A DNA stretch of 64,000 nucleotides from a bacterium (GTDB lineage: Bacteria; Auribacterota; Auribacteria; Auribacterales; Auribacteraceae): contig JAHDNF010000011.1 of assembly GCA_018435605.1 (NCBI GenBank), positions 1 to 64,000 of the forward strand, given 5' to 3'. The notes under the pieces were generated by a model. It was not told the origin of the DNA. It saw only the letters and a program-made list of their open reading frames with translations, and did no database searches. Positions 44,191 to 53,208 of this stretch are shown one piece after another (the first letter of the stretch is position 1; each line of letters begins with the position of its first letter). Made by a program: the position numbers and the translations under genes.

Positions 44191-45120
44191 TTACCTTTTT
44201 ATCAACACGTTGAAATTATCGGATACAACTTTTGCCGAAGCGTGCAGACTGGCGCGTTCCTCGCCGGTCAGATTCAGCTCGATAATGTCCAGAACTCCGT
44301 CTCTGCCGAGTTTTACCGGCACGCCGATGCACACATTGTCAAGGCCGTATTGCCCGTTAAGAAGCGCACTGCAAGGCATGATGCGCCGGCTGTCCATCAA
44401 AATAGCTTCAACCATTTTTACCGCGCCCGATGACGGGGCGTAATAGGCGCTACCTGTTTTGAGCAGTTTAACTATTTCCGCTCCTCCGTCGCGAGTGCGG
44501 TTGTTAATCTGTTCTATGGCGGTTTCGTCAAGGAGTTCGGTAATAGGGATACCGCTTACGGTGGTGTATCTGGCAAGAGGCACCATTGCATCGCCGTGCC
44601 CGCCGAGTACCATGGCGTTGACGTCGACCGGCGACACATCGAGTTCCATGGCGATAAACGCGCACATGCGTGCCGCGTCGAGTACGCCCGCCATGCCGAT
44701 CACTCGTTGTAGCGGAAAATGCGTTATATGCAGTGCGTATCTCGTCATTATATCAAGCGGATTGGTAACCATGATGACTATAGCGTCAGGAGCGTTGCGG
44801 ACGATTTCCCTGCATATTGATTCTATGATCTGCGCGTTTTTCAACAAAAGGTCTTCGCGCGTCATACCCGGCTTGCGTGCCAACCCTGCTGTGACGACTA
44901 CGATATCCGAGCCGGCGATATCGGAATAATCGTTGGTGCCTTGTACGCGGGAAGAAAAAAGTTCTATAGCCGCGGATTCGTACATATCGAGCGCCTTTCC
45001 CTGCGGGATCCCGTCAAGAATATCTACAAGCACCACGTCGCCTAAATCTTTCTCTGCCAGACGCTGGGCTGTGGTTGCGCCTACAAAACCGCTACCGATA
45101 ACCGCTATTTTATTTCTCAT
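44191..45120 (-). CDS. mdh: Malate dehydrogenase, LDH-like type
   Basis: 309 residues. Nucleotide-binding loop IGSGFVGATTAQ; Asp in VLVDILDGIPQGKALDMYES; catalytic motifs MVTNPLDIMT, GMAGVLDAARM and LGGHGDAMVP; the mobile loop ARKPGMTREDLL carries the Arg residues typical of malate-specific members (RKPGMTR). It interconverts malate and oxaloacetate with NAD. Good AGGAG site before ATG 45120. Confidence 0.95.
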   Translation of the reverse strand: MRNKIAVIGSGFVGATTAQRLAEKDLGDVVLVDILDGIPQGKALDMYESAAIELFSSRVQGTNDYSDIAGSDIVVVTAGLARKPGMTREDLLLKNAQIIESICREIVRNAPDAIVIMVTNPLDIMTRYALHITHFPLQRVIGMAGVLDAARMCAFIAMELDVSPVDVNAMVLGGHGDAMVPLARYTTVSGIPITELLDETAIEQINNRTRDGGAEIVKLLKTGSAYYAPSSGAVKMVEAILMDSRRIMPCSALLNGQYGLDNVCIGVPVKLGRDGVLDIIELNLTGEERASLHASAKVVSDNFNVLIKR

Positions 45121-45529
45121 TGAAATACTCCTGTATGTTTGGTTGATTTTTTTGTTACGGCCTTTTTAAAATATTTTTCAATCACTACAACCTTTTACAG
45201 CAATGGCAGTAAAGTTTCAATTATTTTTAACGCAATTTCGACATTGAAGATACTCGCCATGCCCGCAACATTTTGTTGCAGGCGCAACATTTTATTGCAG
45301 TTGGTATATCAACCTTTATATAAGATAGTTACACGCTGATTTAGTAGATTTTGAGTATTATAGGGCAACATTGACCGCACGCAGACGCATGTAAATCATA
45401 AAGCGTAACAATCTTATTTATAATATTTTACGACCGTATAGGCAAATTTTATCTATCTTGGCACATAACATGCGGAAAAATTTGCTCGGGAACGGCAAAA
45501 TTTTCACGGTGGCACAAGGAGGTTGTTTT
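45121..45529. other. Divergent gap between mdh and J-domain gene
   Basis: No gene of its own; contains the tandem hairpin repeats at 45264-45300. Good start signals lie at its far right, AAGGAGG before ATG 45530. Confidence 0.4.
45264..45300. repeat. Two tandem 18-base hairpin repeats
   Basis: CGCAACATTTTGTTGCAG (45264-45281) is followed one base later by CGCAACATTTTATTGCAG (45283-45300), differing at one position. Each copy can fold as a GCAACA / TGTTGC hairpin. Location is between mdh and the J-domain gene, whose promoter it may overlap. Confidence 0.7.
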
Positions 45530-46339
45530 ATGATCAATTATTACGAGGTGCTTCAGATTGATCCGAAAGCCGACCAGGCGGTTATCCGAGCCGCTTACCG
45601 AACCCTCATGAAGGAACTGCATAACCATCCTGACCACGGAGGCAGTACCGAAACTGCCCAGCGTATAAACGAGGCGTACAGCAACCTTATAGACCCGCTA
45701 AAACGGCGTATCGCAGACCGGCGCATACGCCAGTGGTACGGCGGTAGCGAGCATAGGACAGACAGTAACGCGCAAGCTGTGAAATATATCCGTTGCGGCG
45801 GTTGCGGCGCTACAAACAGGATTATGTTGAACAAACTGCGCGACGACACCATGGTACAGTGCGGGGTATGCCGATGCGTTCTGCTGTGCGACCGCCCGCA
45901 CCACGCCCATAGCGCCAGAAACCCGCTGGATAAACTTATCGCGCGGCTGACATCCGACAAATGGACTCAAACCGGTCAGTGCGACCACTACTTCGACGCG
46001 GTCTTGCAGAACGATTTTTTCCTTAAAAATTTTTTGTACCTAAAAAAAACGCAGGTTCTCACCCGCGAAAATACCGGCGATGTTGTGCAGGTTTGCAAAA
46101 ATACATACCGCCGTCATCTAGCTCCGGTCGGGCATTATTTCATTCTTGTGGCAGACCGCATAGAGCATATATCCTATGTGATAGAAACTCTCAAGCGCGG
46201 TTGCGAGGAAATGAACGGCTGGTCGAGCGGGGTCATAATACCTGTCGACTGTTCTCGCAAGCAGGTTTTTATGTCTCATGTTAACCTTAACCGTCATCCG
46301 GCGGATATAATGAAACTGCGGGAATATCTGTTTCATTGA
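45530..46339 (+). CDS. J-domain (DnaJ-like) protein with zinc ribbon and unknown C-terminal domain
   Basis: 269 residues. J-domain at 2-70 with the catalytic HPD in NHPDHGG. A Cys-pair zinc ribbon follows (CGGCGATN ... CGVCRC) at about 90-125. The remaining 140 residues are a novel alpha/beta domain. The J-domain should stimulate a DnaK ATPase; the rest may direct it to a client. ATG 45530 follows AAGGAGG by 9 bases; the ORF start 45458 lies upstream of the site and is rejected. Confidence 0.85.
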   Translation: MINYYEVLQIDPKADQAVIRAAYRTLMKELHNHPDHGGSTETAQRINEAYSNLIDPLKRRIADRRIRQWYGGSEHRTDSNAQAVKYIRCGGCGATNRIMLNKLRDDTMVQCGVCRCVLLCDRPHHAHSARNPLDKLIARLTSDKWTQTGQCDHYFDAVLQNDFFLKNFLYLKKTQVLTRENTGDVVQVCKNTYRRHLAPVGHYFILVADRIEHISYVIETLKRGCEEMNGWSSGVIIPVDCSRKQVFMSHVNLNRHPADIMKLREYLFH

Positions 46340-46548
46340 TACTGCCGGCGTGTTTATTTTCGATATTCCAAACGGTCATTACGATCAGGCTATTATCCTG
46401 TCCGCCGGCGGTAAATACGTGTACCGGCAGGCCTGTCCTTCATGCAATTCTCAATTTTTACGATATGCCGATTAACTTTCATTGCCGATATGCCGATATA
46501 ATATTAATGAAAGAGTTTACAGACACATAAACGCAGGATGTCCGTTAA

Positions 46549-46926
46549 ATGAGAAAAATGACCATTGATAAAGTCCAAGACGGAATGGTACTTGCAAAGC
46601 CGTTGCACAATATAGAAGGAAAAGTTCTGTTGGCACAGGGATGCAAGCTATCAACGCGCATTATATCGCGGCTTGACGAATGGGGTTGCGATATAGTGTA
46701 TGTAGAAGGCGAACCGGAAACCTTGAGCGAACAGAAATCCGTGCTCGGATATAGTTGTAAGGACGGCGATGTGGAAAAATTGCTGGAAGAAATCGAACTG
46801 CGGTTTTCAAACGTATCGGACGACCCTGTTTTGCAGATGGTAAAAACCACGTTAAAAGAACATTTGATAAGAAAGTACGGCGATCATGGAAACGAAACAG
46901 CAGAAACTGGTGAATCTGGTAGCTAA
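46549..46926 (+). CDS. Small HD-GYP N-terminal-like signalling protein
   Basis: 125 residues. The first half reads MRKMTIDKVQDGMVLAKPLHNIEGKVLLAQGCKL, the motif seen at the start of many HD-GYP and PilZ-associated c-di-GMP proteins (DUF3391-like). No HD or GYP catalytic region is present. It overlaps the HDOD gene by 41 bases, in another frame, implying translational coupling. It may regulate the HDOD partner. Confidence 0.7.
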   Translation: MRKMTIDKVQDGMVLAKPLHNIEGKVLLAQGCKLSTRIISRLDEWGCDIVYVEGEPETLSEQKSVLGYSCKDGDVEKLLEEIELRFSNVSDDPVLQMVKTTLKEHLIRKYGDHGNETAETGESGS

Positions 46927-47755
46927 AATATCGTCGCTACCTACACTGCCCCATGTGGTGACTAAACTTGAGAAAATGCTTGAGAACCCGAATGTCTCTG
47001 CGGAAGAAGTCAACAGGGTCATATCGTCCGACCAAGTGTTGACCGCCAAGATTTTAAAACTGGTCAACTCAGCCTTTTACGGGTTTCCCGGACAGATAAG
47101 CACAGTAACTCACGCGGTAGTAATACTGGGGTTCAGCACTGTTCAGACAATAGCGTTGTCCACGTCGGTTTTCGATCTGTTCGAGATGGAATCGAAAGCG
47201 GGGCGGTTCGACCGGCGCAGGTTCTGGGAACATTCCATAGCCACAGCGGTTATCAGTAAACTTATCGCGCAGAAATATCTGCCTGCCGATCCGGAAAAAG
47301 CGTTCGTCGCAGGGCTGATTCACGATATCGGCAAAGTGATACTCGATCAGTTTCTCCATGTGTATCTGCAGTGCATCATGGAAGAAGTGTACAAAGACGA
47401 TATCCTGTTCGTTGACGCTGAACGAAGAGTCATGGAATGCGGGCACGACGATATGGGCGCGTGGCTGGCGGAAAAATGGTCGCTACCTATTGCCCTGCGT
47501 GAAGCCATTGCCTGCCATCATCAACCGGCTAAAGCGAAAGAAGGAAAAATTCTGGCTAGCATCGTGCATCTGGCTGATATTTTCGCCCGCGTAAAAAATA
47601 TAGGTAATGGCGGCGATAACCATATACCGTACCTGAAACAAGATGCGTGGGAACTTACCACCCTAGGCGAATCTAAAATGCAGGAGTTCTACGACGAGAT
47701 CGACGACGCCATCGAAAAAGCGGATATGTTTTTCTCCATGGTCGAAAACAAATAG
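46886..47755 (+). CDS. HDOD-domain signalling protein
   Basis: 289 residues. HDOD fold spans about 10-225: LPTLPHVVTKLEKMLENPNVSAEEVNRVISSDQVLTAKILKLVNSAFYGF and VILGFSTVQTIALSTSVFDLF. HD-like motifs HDIGK and ACHHQP are retained, unlike most HDOD proteins, in which catalytic residues degrade. HDOD proteins act in two-component and c-di-GMP control of motility and secretion. Coupled to the preceding small protein. Confidence 0.88.
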   Translation: METKQQKLVNLVAKISSLPTLPHVVTKLEKMLENPNVSAEEVNRVISSDQVLTAKILKLVNSAFYGFPGQISTVTHAVVILGFSTVQTIALSTSVFDLFEMESKAGRFDRRRFWEHSIATAVISKLIAQKYLPADPEKAFVAGLIHDIGKVILDQFLHVYLQCIMEEVYKDDILFVDAERRVMECGHDDMGAWLAEKWSLPIALREAIACHHQPAKAKEGKILASIVHLADIFARVKNIGNGGDNHIPYLKQDAWELTTLGESKMQEFYDEIDDAIEKADMFFSMVENK

Positions 47756-48018
47756 GCTTGCCTGCACCGGAAATTATTCGACAAAACCTATCCTAAAAAT
47801 TTAGATCTTTTCGTTACCACTAATCTCAGGCACGCCTATTCACTGTAAAATAGGTTACGCAGATGTCTTGACTATAAAGTTCTCTAACTCCTGTTGAGTT
47901 TTTTCGCAGGATTAATATTATTTTCTATTCTATTAATTGGGTTTTATGATAGAAATTTACAGTATCGACGCATTGTCCGGCGCTATGCCGGAATGACTCG
48001 CTATGGAGGTAAAGAAAC

Positions 48019-49464
48019 TTGCGCACAGAACAACTCAAACAAGTATCGCAATACTGTTTCGAAATAGAACCGAATGCCGGAATGCGCGTGCCGGGACGTA
48101 TATATGCCAGCAGAGACCTCATAGAAATAATTAAGGACGATGATTCGCTCGTTCAGGTACGCAACGTCGCCTGTTTGCCGGGAATAGTGCAATATTCCCT
48201 TGCCATGCCGGATATCCACTCCGGTTACGGGTTTCCCATAGGCGGTGTCGGCGCAACCGACATTGAAAACGCAGGGGTGATATCGCCCGGCGGGATCGGC
48301 TACGACATAAACTGCGGAGTACGCCTTATGCGAACGGCATTATCGGTAGACGAAGTCAAACCGAAACTCGACAGCCTCGCACGGGGAATATATTCCACAG
48401 TTCCGGTCGGAGTGGGCGGGTCGGGGTCTATCAAACTGACCGATAAACGGCTCCGGCAGATGTTGAAAAAAGGATCCAAGTTTGCAGTAGAAGAAGGGTT
48501 CGGAACGACGGAAGATTTGGTTTACACCGAAAACAACGGATGTATGCCGGACGCCGATCCGGAATCGGTCAGTAGCAGGGCTGTCAACCGCGGGCTTGAA
48601 CAGTCCGGCACGCTCGGGTCGGGAAATCATTTCATAGAAATACAAGCTGTAGAAAAGATTTATGACGATAAAACCGCTTGGGCATTCGGATTGGCTAAAG
48701 ATCAAGTGGTAGTTATGTTACACAGCGGGTCCCGCGGACTTGGATATCAGGTGTGCGACGATTATATACACGCCATGCGCAACGTACCGCAGAAATACGG
48801 GTTTTCACTGCCCGACCGCCAGCTGGTATGCGCGCCGTTCAAATCGCCTGAAGGACAACAATATTTCAGCGCGGTATGCGCCGCGGCAAACTACGCATTC
48901 GCAAATCGGCAGTGTCTTATGGGGCTGGTGCGCAAAGTGTTCGAAAAAACATTCGGCGCGTCTGCCGGTCGGTTGGGCTTGACTCTGGTGTACGACGTGG
49001 CGCATAATATCGCCAAGATAGAAACCCATACAGTCGGCGGCAAACAGAAAAAATTGTGCGTACACCGCAAAGGAGCAACACGCTCGTTCCCTGCAGGTCA
49101 CAGCGAACTGCCCGAACAGTACCGCAATTACGGCCAGCCGGTGTTGGTGCCGGGCGATATGGGTACGGCGTCGTATGTCATGGTAGGCACTCAAACGTCT
49201 ATGAATGAAACTTTCGGATCGGTTTGCCACGGGGCCGGCAGGAGTATGTCGCGAAGCGAAGCAAAACGGCGGTTTTCCGCTGACAGGATATTTAAGGAAC
49301 TCCAAGACAAAGGGATCGTGATTCTTGCCAAGGGCAAATCCACAGTGGTTGAAGAATCGTCGCAGGCGTACAAAAATATCGACGACGTAACAAGCGCGGT
49401 AGTAGGCGCAGGGTTGGCAAAAAAGGTCGCACGTCTTCGTCCGCTGGCAGTCGTTAAGGGATAG
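48019..49464 (+). CDS. rtcB: RNA-splicing ligase RtcB
   Basis: 481 residues. Motifs: MPDIHSGYGFPIGGV (metal Asp/His), GGIGYDINCGVRL (metal Cys), SGTLGSGNHFIEIQ, LHSGSRGLG and the guanylated His in VCHGAGRSMSR. RtcB joins 2',3'-cyclic phosphate or 3'-phosphate RNA ends to 5'-hydroxyl ends using GTP and manganese. The gene starts with TTG at 48019, chosen because TGGAGG lies upstream and the protein begins at the conserved N-terminus. No archease is next to it. Confidence 0.93.
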   Translation: MRTEQLKQVSQYCFEIEPNAGMRVPGRIYASRDLIEIIKDDDSLVQVRNVACLPGIVQYSLAMPDIHSGYGFPIGGVGATDIENAGVISPGGIGYDINCGVRLMRTALSVDEVKPKLDSLARGIYSTVPVGVGGSGSIKLTDKRLRQMLKKGSKFAVEEGFGTTEDLVYTENNGCMPDADPESVSSRAVNRGLEQSGTLGSGNHFIEIQAVEKIYDDKTAWAFGLAKDQVVVMLHSGSRGLGYQVCDDYIHAMRNVPQKYGFSLPDRQLVCAPFKSPEGQQYFSAVCAAANYAFANRQCLMGLVRKVFEKTFGASAGRLGLTLVYDVAHNIAKIETHTVGGKQKKLCVHRKGATRSFPAGHSELPEQYRNYGQPVLVPGDMGTASYVMVGTQTSMNETFGSVCHGAGRSMSRSEAKRRFSADRIFKELQDKGIVILAKGKSTVVEESSQAYKNIDDVTSAVVGAGLAKKVARLRPLAVVKG

Positions 49465-49623
49465 AAAAATTTTTGTGTAAGAAAACTTTAATATTGTTGT
49501 TGTAGTGAACATGCCTGTTCATAAAAAAATAAACTATAGCATTTATTATCTGTGTAGCCGGATATTTCAAGCTACACAATCTTACAAATACTATGCGGCA
49601 AATTAATATACGAAGGAGTAATT

Positions 49624-50901
49624 ATGCTTGACATCAAGTTCATCAGAGAGAATGTCGATCTGGTCAAACGGGGAGTGGCAAACAAAAATACCGATATCGA
49701 TATAGACCGGTTGATATCGCTGGACGCCAAACGGCGCGCATTGCTTGCCGAGGTGGAAACCATCAAAAGTTACCGCAATGATGTATCCAAAAAAATAGGA
49801 TTGCTAAAAAAAGAGAAAAAACCGTGCGACGATATTTTTGAGGAAATGAAAAACGTCGGCGACAAAATAAAGGTTCTTGACGACGAAGTACGCAATATAA
49901 CCATGGAAATCGATAACTTACTAGTCTGGATACCGAATATCCCCCATGAATCCGCGCCGGTCGGCAAAGATTCAACGGAAAATACTTTTGTGCGCGAGTG
50001 GGGCCAAAAGCGTCAGTTTGATTTCGAGCCGAAGGCCCATTACGACATCGGCGAGGCGTTGGGGATACTTGATTTCGAGCGGGCGACGAAGTTGTCCGGT
50101 AGCGGTTTTATCCTGTTCAAGGGTATGGGCGCGTTGCTGGAACGGGCTTTGATAAATTTTATGATCGATATTCACACCGCGCGCCACGGGTATCTGGAGG
50201 TTTCGCCTCCGTTTATGGTGAAATCTGCGTGTATGTTCGGGACAGGCCAGTTGCCGAAGATGGAACCTGATATGTACAAACTGCCCGAGGACGATCTTTT
50301 CCTTATTCCCACAGCCGAGGTTCCTGTAACAAATATACACCGCGGGGAAATTCTTGAGGAATCCGAACTGCCCAAACGGTTTGTGGCTTATACGCCTTGT
50401 TATCGCCGTGAAGCGGGGTCATACGGCAAGGAAACCCGCGGGATGGTTCGTGTGCATCAGTTTGACAAGGTCGAGCTGGTCAAACTGGTCAAGGAAGGCG
50501 ATGCGTATCCGGAACTGGAAAAATTGCTGGTCGACGCGGAAACGATTTTGCAGATACTTAAACTGCCTTACCGTATAATCGAGCTGTGTTCGGGCGATAT
50601 GAGTTTTGCCGCGGCAAAATGTTACGATATCGAAGCGTGGGCGCCGGGACAAAACGGGTATCTGGAGGTATCGTCTTGCTCGACGTTCGAGGATTTTCAG
50701 GCGCGGCGCATGGGATTGAGGTATCGCGAGGCGGAATCGCGCAAAGTTAAGTTTGTCCATACTATGAACGGATCAGGACTGGCTTTACCGCGTGTAGTTG
50801 TGGCTATTTTGGAGAATTATCAGCAGGCGGACGGAACTGTTGTGATACCCGAAGCGCTTCGTCCGTATATGGGTAATAAAGAACGTATAGATTTACGTTG
50901 A
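49624..50901 (+). CDS. serS: Seryl-tRNA synthetase
   Basis: 425 residues. N-terminal tRNA-binding coiled coil (about 1-105), then the class II core: motif 2 CYRREAGSYGKETRGMVRVHQF and motif 3 near the end (LPRVVVAILENYQQ). The tail ends MGNKERIDL, typical of SerS. It charges tRNA-Ser; two tRNA-Ser genes follow directly, a functional and positional match. A start with AAGGAG before ATG 49624. Confidence 0.97.
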   Translation: MLDIKFIRENVDLVKRGVANKNTDIDIDRLISLDAKRRALLAEVETIKSYRNDVSKKIGLLKKEKKPCDDIFEEMKNVGDKIKVLDDEVRNITMEIDNLLVWIPNIPHESAPVGKDSTENTFVREWGQKRQFDFEPKAHYDIGEALGILDFERATKLSGSGFILFKGMGALLERALINFMIDIHTARHGYLEVSPPFMVKSACMFGTGQLPKMEPDMYKLPEDDLFLIPTAEVPVTNIHRGEILEESELPKRFVAYTPCYRREAGSYGKETRGMVRVHQFDKVELVKLVKEGDAYPELEKLLVDAETILQILKLPYRIIELCSGDMSFAAAKCYDIEAWAPGQNGYLEVSSCSTFEDFQARRMGLRYREAESRKVKFVHTMNGSGLALPRVVVAILENYQQADGTVVIPEALRPYMGNKERIDLR

Positions 50902-50945
50902 CGAAAACTCTGTTTTTCTGATACGATTCGTCCGATATACCTTAT

Positions 50946-51031
50946 GGAGGGGTGGTAGAGCTGGTTGATTGCACCGGTCTTGAAAACCGGCGAACCGAAA
51001 GGTTCCGTGGGTTCGAATCCCACCCCCTCCG
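50946..51031 (+). tRNA. tRNA-Ser, anticodon TGA
   Basis: Cloverleaf with acceptor stem GGAGGGG / CCCCTCC, a long variable arm as in serine tRNAs, anticodon stem CCGGT/ACCGG around CTTGAAA (TGA) and T-arm GTGGGTTCGAATCCCAC. No encoded CCA. Right after serS. Confidence 0.95.
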
Positions 51032-51103
51032 TTGTGTTGCCGTATAAAAACGATTGACTGACTGCCATATATATATTATTTTTTTTCATACCGTATTTAT
51101 AAC

Positions 51104-51194
51104 GGAGAGGTGGCTGAGAGGCTGAAGGCGGCGGATTGCTAATCCGTTGAAGGAGTTCAGACTCCTTCCGGGGGTTCGAATCCCCCCCTCTCCG
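51104..51194 (+). tRNA. tRNA-Ser, anticodon GCT
   Basis: Cloverleaf with acceptor GGAGAGG / CCTCTCC, D-arm TGGCTGAGAGGCTGAAGG, anticodon loop ATTGCTAAT (GCT), long variable arm with pairing GGAGTTCAGACTCC and T-arm GGGGGTTCGAATCCCCC. Its 3' end marks the left edge of the AT-rich island. Confidence 0.95.
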
Positions 51195-51269
51195 TTGTGT
51201 TTTTTTAGGTTCTTTTCTCTTTTACCCAATTATATTCAAAAAGATTATGCTTCGCGGGCAAAATTATTT

Positions 51270-51530
51270 TTTTTCGCGAAAATATCGCAAGTGGTTATCG
51301 ATTACGATAAAAAATGGTACAGAGAATTTCAGGATATGCGCCGGCAAATCCGGAACGGCATAGAAGACGATTGCGGGTTTCATCTTTACACATCAAATCC
51401 GTATAGTGTAACATATCTTTTATCGAGATTATTTGTCGAAAAATTTAAGATACCGATTGTATCTGAGGTTCACGAATCGTTGAGGATTTTGCCTTGTGAA
51501 CCGTGTCCCCTTAATTCTAGAGCTTTATAA
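51270..51530 (+). pseudogene. Fragment resembling a glycosyltransferase N-terminal half
   Basis: The frame ending 51530 reads VVIDYDKKWYREFQDMRRQI and later YTSNPYSVTYLLSRLFVEKFKIPIVSEVHE before degrading. The style (donor/acceptor domain start with a ...YLLSRL..K..IP.V.E pattern) resembles family 4 glycosyltransferases. There is no proper start codon, the open frame runs into the tRNA gene on its left, and the C-terminal catalytic half is absent. A GTGTCCCC repeat breaks the end. Likely a remnant; the family call is weak. Confidence 0.3.
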
Positions 51531-51567
51531 ACACCAAAATCAAATAGATATATACATAAAGGCTCTT

Positions 51568-53106
51568 ATGAAAAAAATTTTTGTTTTATTTTTTTTCCTT
51601 TTTATAATAGTTTTTTATTTGAAAATCGACAATACGCATAATCAAAAACAAATATTAAACAGTTATGAAGCGTTTTTAAATGAAAATAAAGTACTCAATA
51701 ATTATAAGCGCTCTAGCAGGGTTATACTAACCCCCTCCCTTTTATGGTTAAAAAGCATAAAACCTGATAAAAATCTAACATTTGTAAACTATAGGATTAA
51801 CCACGAAAGTTTTTTTTGTCTTGTTATTGATTGCGACATACCGCAAAACAAAATTGTTTTTTATCCGATTGGGGATAATATGTCTCCTGTGGATATAACT
51901 ATGAACCCTGCGTATAGTAGAGAATTACAAAAATTGATCGAGGATTACAACAACGGAACATTAGATAATCGGACGACCGAAAAAATTATAAAAGTTGATT
52001 TAACTGAATCTATCAGAGAAAAAATGTATGGTGCGCCGCTTCCCGTATCTAACCATGTGTTTGCGGTTGCCATGAATTTTCCCAGCCATTTAAAATATGA
52101 CTTGGCTTTTGATTTAAATAAAAAAGTACGTAAAGAAATGAAAAACGCGGCTCCGCGTGTATTTTTTAAATATCCACCTGTCGCACCGCCGGTTAAGGAG
52201 ATATCAGATAAAAAAAGCGATCACGATTCGTTTCTCGGTGCATATGATACAATCTATTATGATCATAAAGTATTCATACCGTCGGATGACCCCGCCTTCC
52301 CCTATAAAACTACAAATTTCAAGCTCGATTACGAAGCGGAAATAGGAGTTGTTATCGGTAGACAAATAACATTTGAATCTTTGCAGACAATGACAGACGA
52401 AGATATTTATGCGGCTGTTGCAGGATACGTTCTTGTGAACGACACAAAAGCTCGTAATCCGCAAGTAATGCTAAAAATCATTACACACGGCAAACAACCG
52501 GATCACGATAACCATTATAACTTTCATGATATAATGTTAAATAATGTTTTCGGTATCTGGGATAACCAAACTTGCAGATGGTGGAGTTATGCCGCTACAT
52601 GTAACAACTTTTTATCGGTAGGCCCGTTTTTTGTAGCGGCGAATGATCGATCATCGTTAAAGGATATTCCCTTTATCTCCGCGAGAAGTTATGGTAAAGA
52701 AAGAAATTTTTTTATACAGAAGTATGATCCTGATATTCTTTATTTAAGGCAGGCCGGTATGATTACCGAATCGGCAATATATAACGATTCTATGATTTGG
52801 AACCTGCCTCAGATTGTCCGTGAAATCGTCCGGCCCGGTAATCCTCTAGCCAATATAGCGGGCGGAAAAATTACTCTTGAATCGGGCGATATCATTTGTC
52901 TGGGCACACCGTCCGGCACGGCAATTACTTCAAAACCATATCCTATTTTTAATTTGCTTAAAAATGTGTTATTTTGGGTTAAGCCTAACCAATGGCATGA
53001 TATGTTTTTTAAAGGTCATCAAAAAGAATATTTGCATCCGGCAGACCGTTTGTTTATGTGGGCTGAACAGTTGGGGTTCCAACATTTAGATTTTGAAAAA
53101 AAATAA
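51568..53106 (+). CDS. Membrane-anchored fumarylacetoacetate-hydrolase-fold protein
   Basis: 512 residues. An N-terminal hydrophobic segment (MKKIFVLFFFLFIIVFYLK) anchors or exports it. About 180-490 is the FAH fold: NFPSHLKYD, APRVFFKYPP, LDYEAEIGVVIGRQI (metal-binding Glu pair E-x-E), AAVAGYVLVNDTKARNPQ, and the end ESGDIICLGTPSGTA. Members cleave or decarboxylate beta-keto acids in the cytosol; export of one is unusual. An AT-rich gene with rare codons compared with its surroundings, so likely acquired. The Lys/Arg at the C-terminus is ordinary. Confidence 0.8.
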   Translation: MKKIFVLFFFLFIIVFYLKIDNTHNQKQILNSYEAFLNENKVLNNYKRSSRVILTPSLLWLKSIKPDKNLTFVNYRINHESFFCLVIDCDIPQNKIVFYPIGDNMSPVDITMNPAYSRELQKLIEDYNNGTLDNRTTEKIIKVDLTESIREKMYGAPLPVSNHVFAVAMNFPSHLKYDLAFDLNKKVRKEMKNAAPRVFFKYPPVAPPVKEISDKKSDHDSFLGAYDTIYYDHKVFIPSDDPAFPYKTTNFKLDYEAEIGVVIGRQITFESLQTMTDEDIYAAVAGYVLVNDTKARNPQVMLKIITHGKQPDHDNHYNFHDIMLNNVFGIWDNQTCRWWSYAATCNNFLSVGPFFVAANDRSSLKDIPFISARSYGKERNFFIQKYDPDILYLRQAGMITESAIYNDSMIWNLPQIVREIVRPGNPLANIAGGKITLESGDIICLGTPSGTAITSKPYPIFNLLKNVLFWVKPNQWHDMFFKGHQKEYLHPADRLFMWAEQLGFQHLDFEKK

Positions 53107-53208
53107 TAAAGCATTGTATCACTTTAAGATATGGGGACATAAGATAAGGGAAAAACCTATTGACGCTGGACACCTATTTACCAAAAATGAACTTTAAAGG
53201 AGCTTATT

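Noticed and set aside
45264-45300. CRISPR-like tandem repeats
   Set aside because: Only two units with a one-base gap; no spacers and no cas genes.
51147-51269. Start of the frame ending at 51530, read from inside tRNA-Ser
   Set aside because: The first codons are the tRNA gene; only the downstream part resembles a protein, so it is listed as a remnant.
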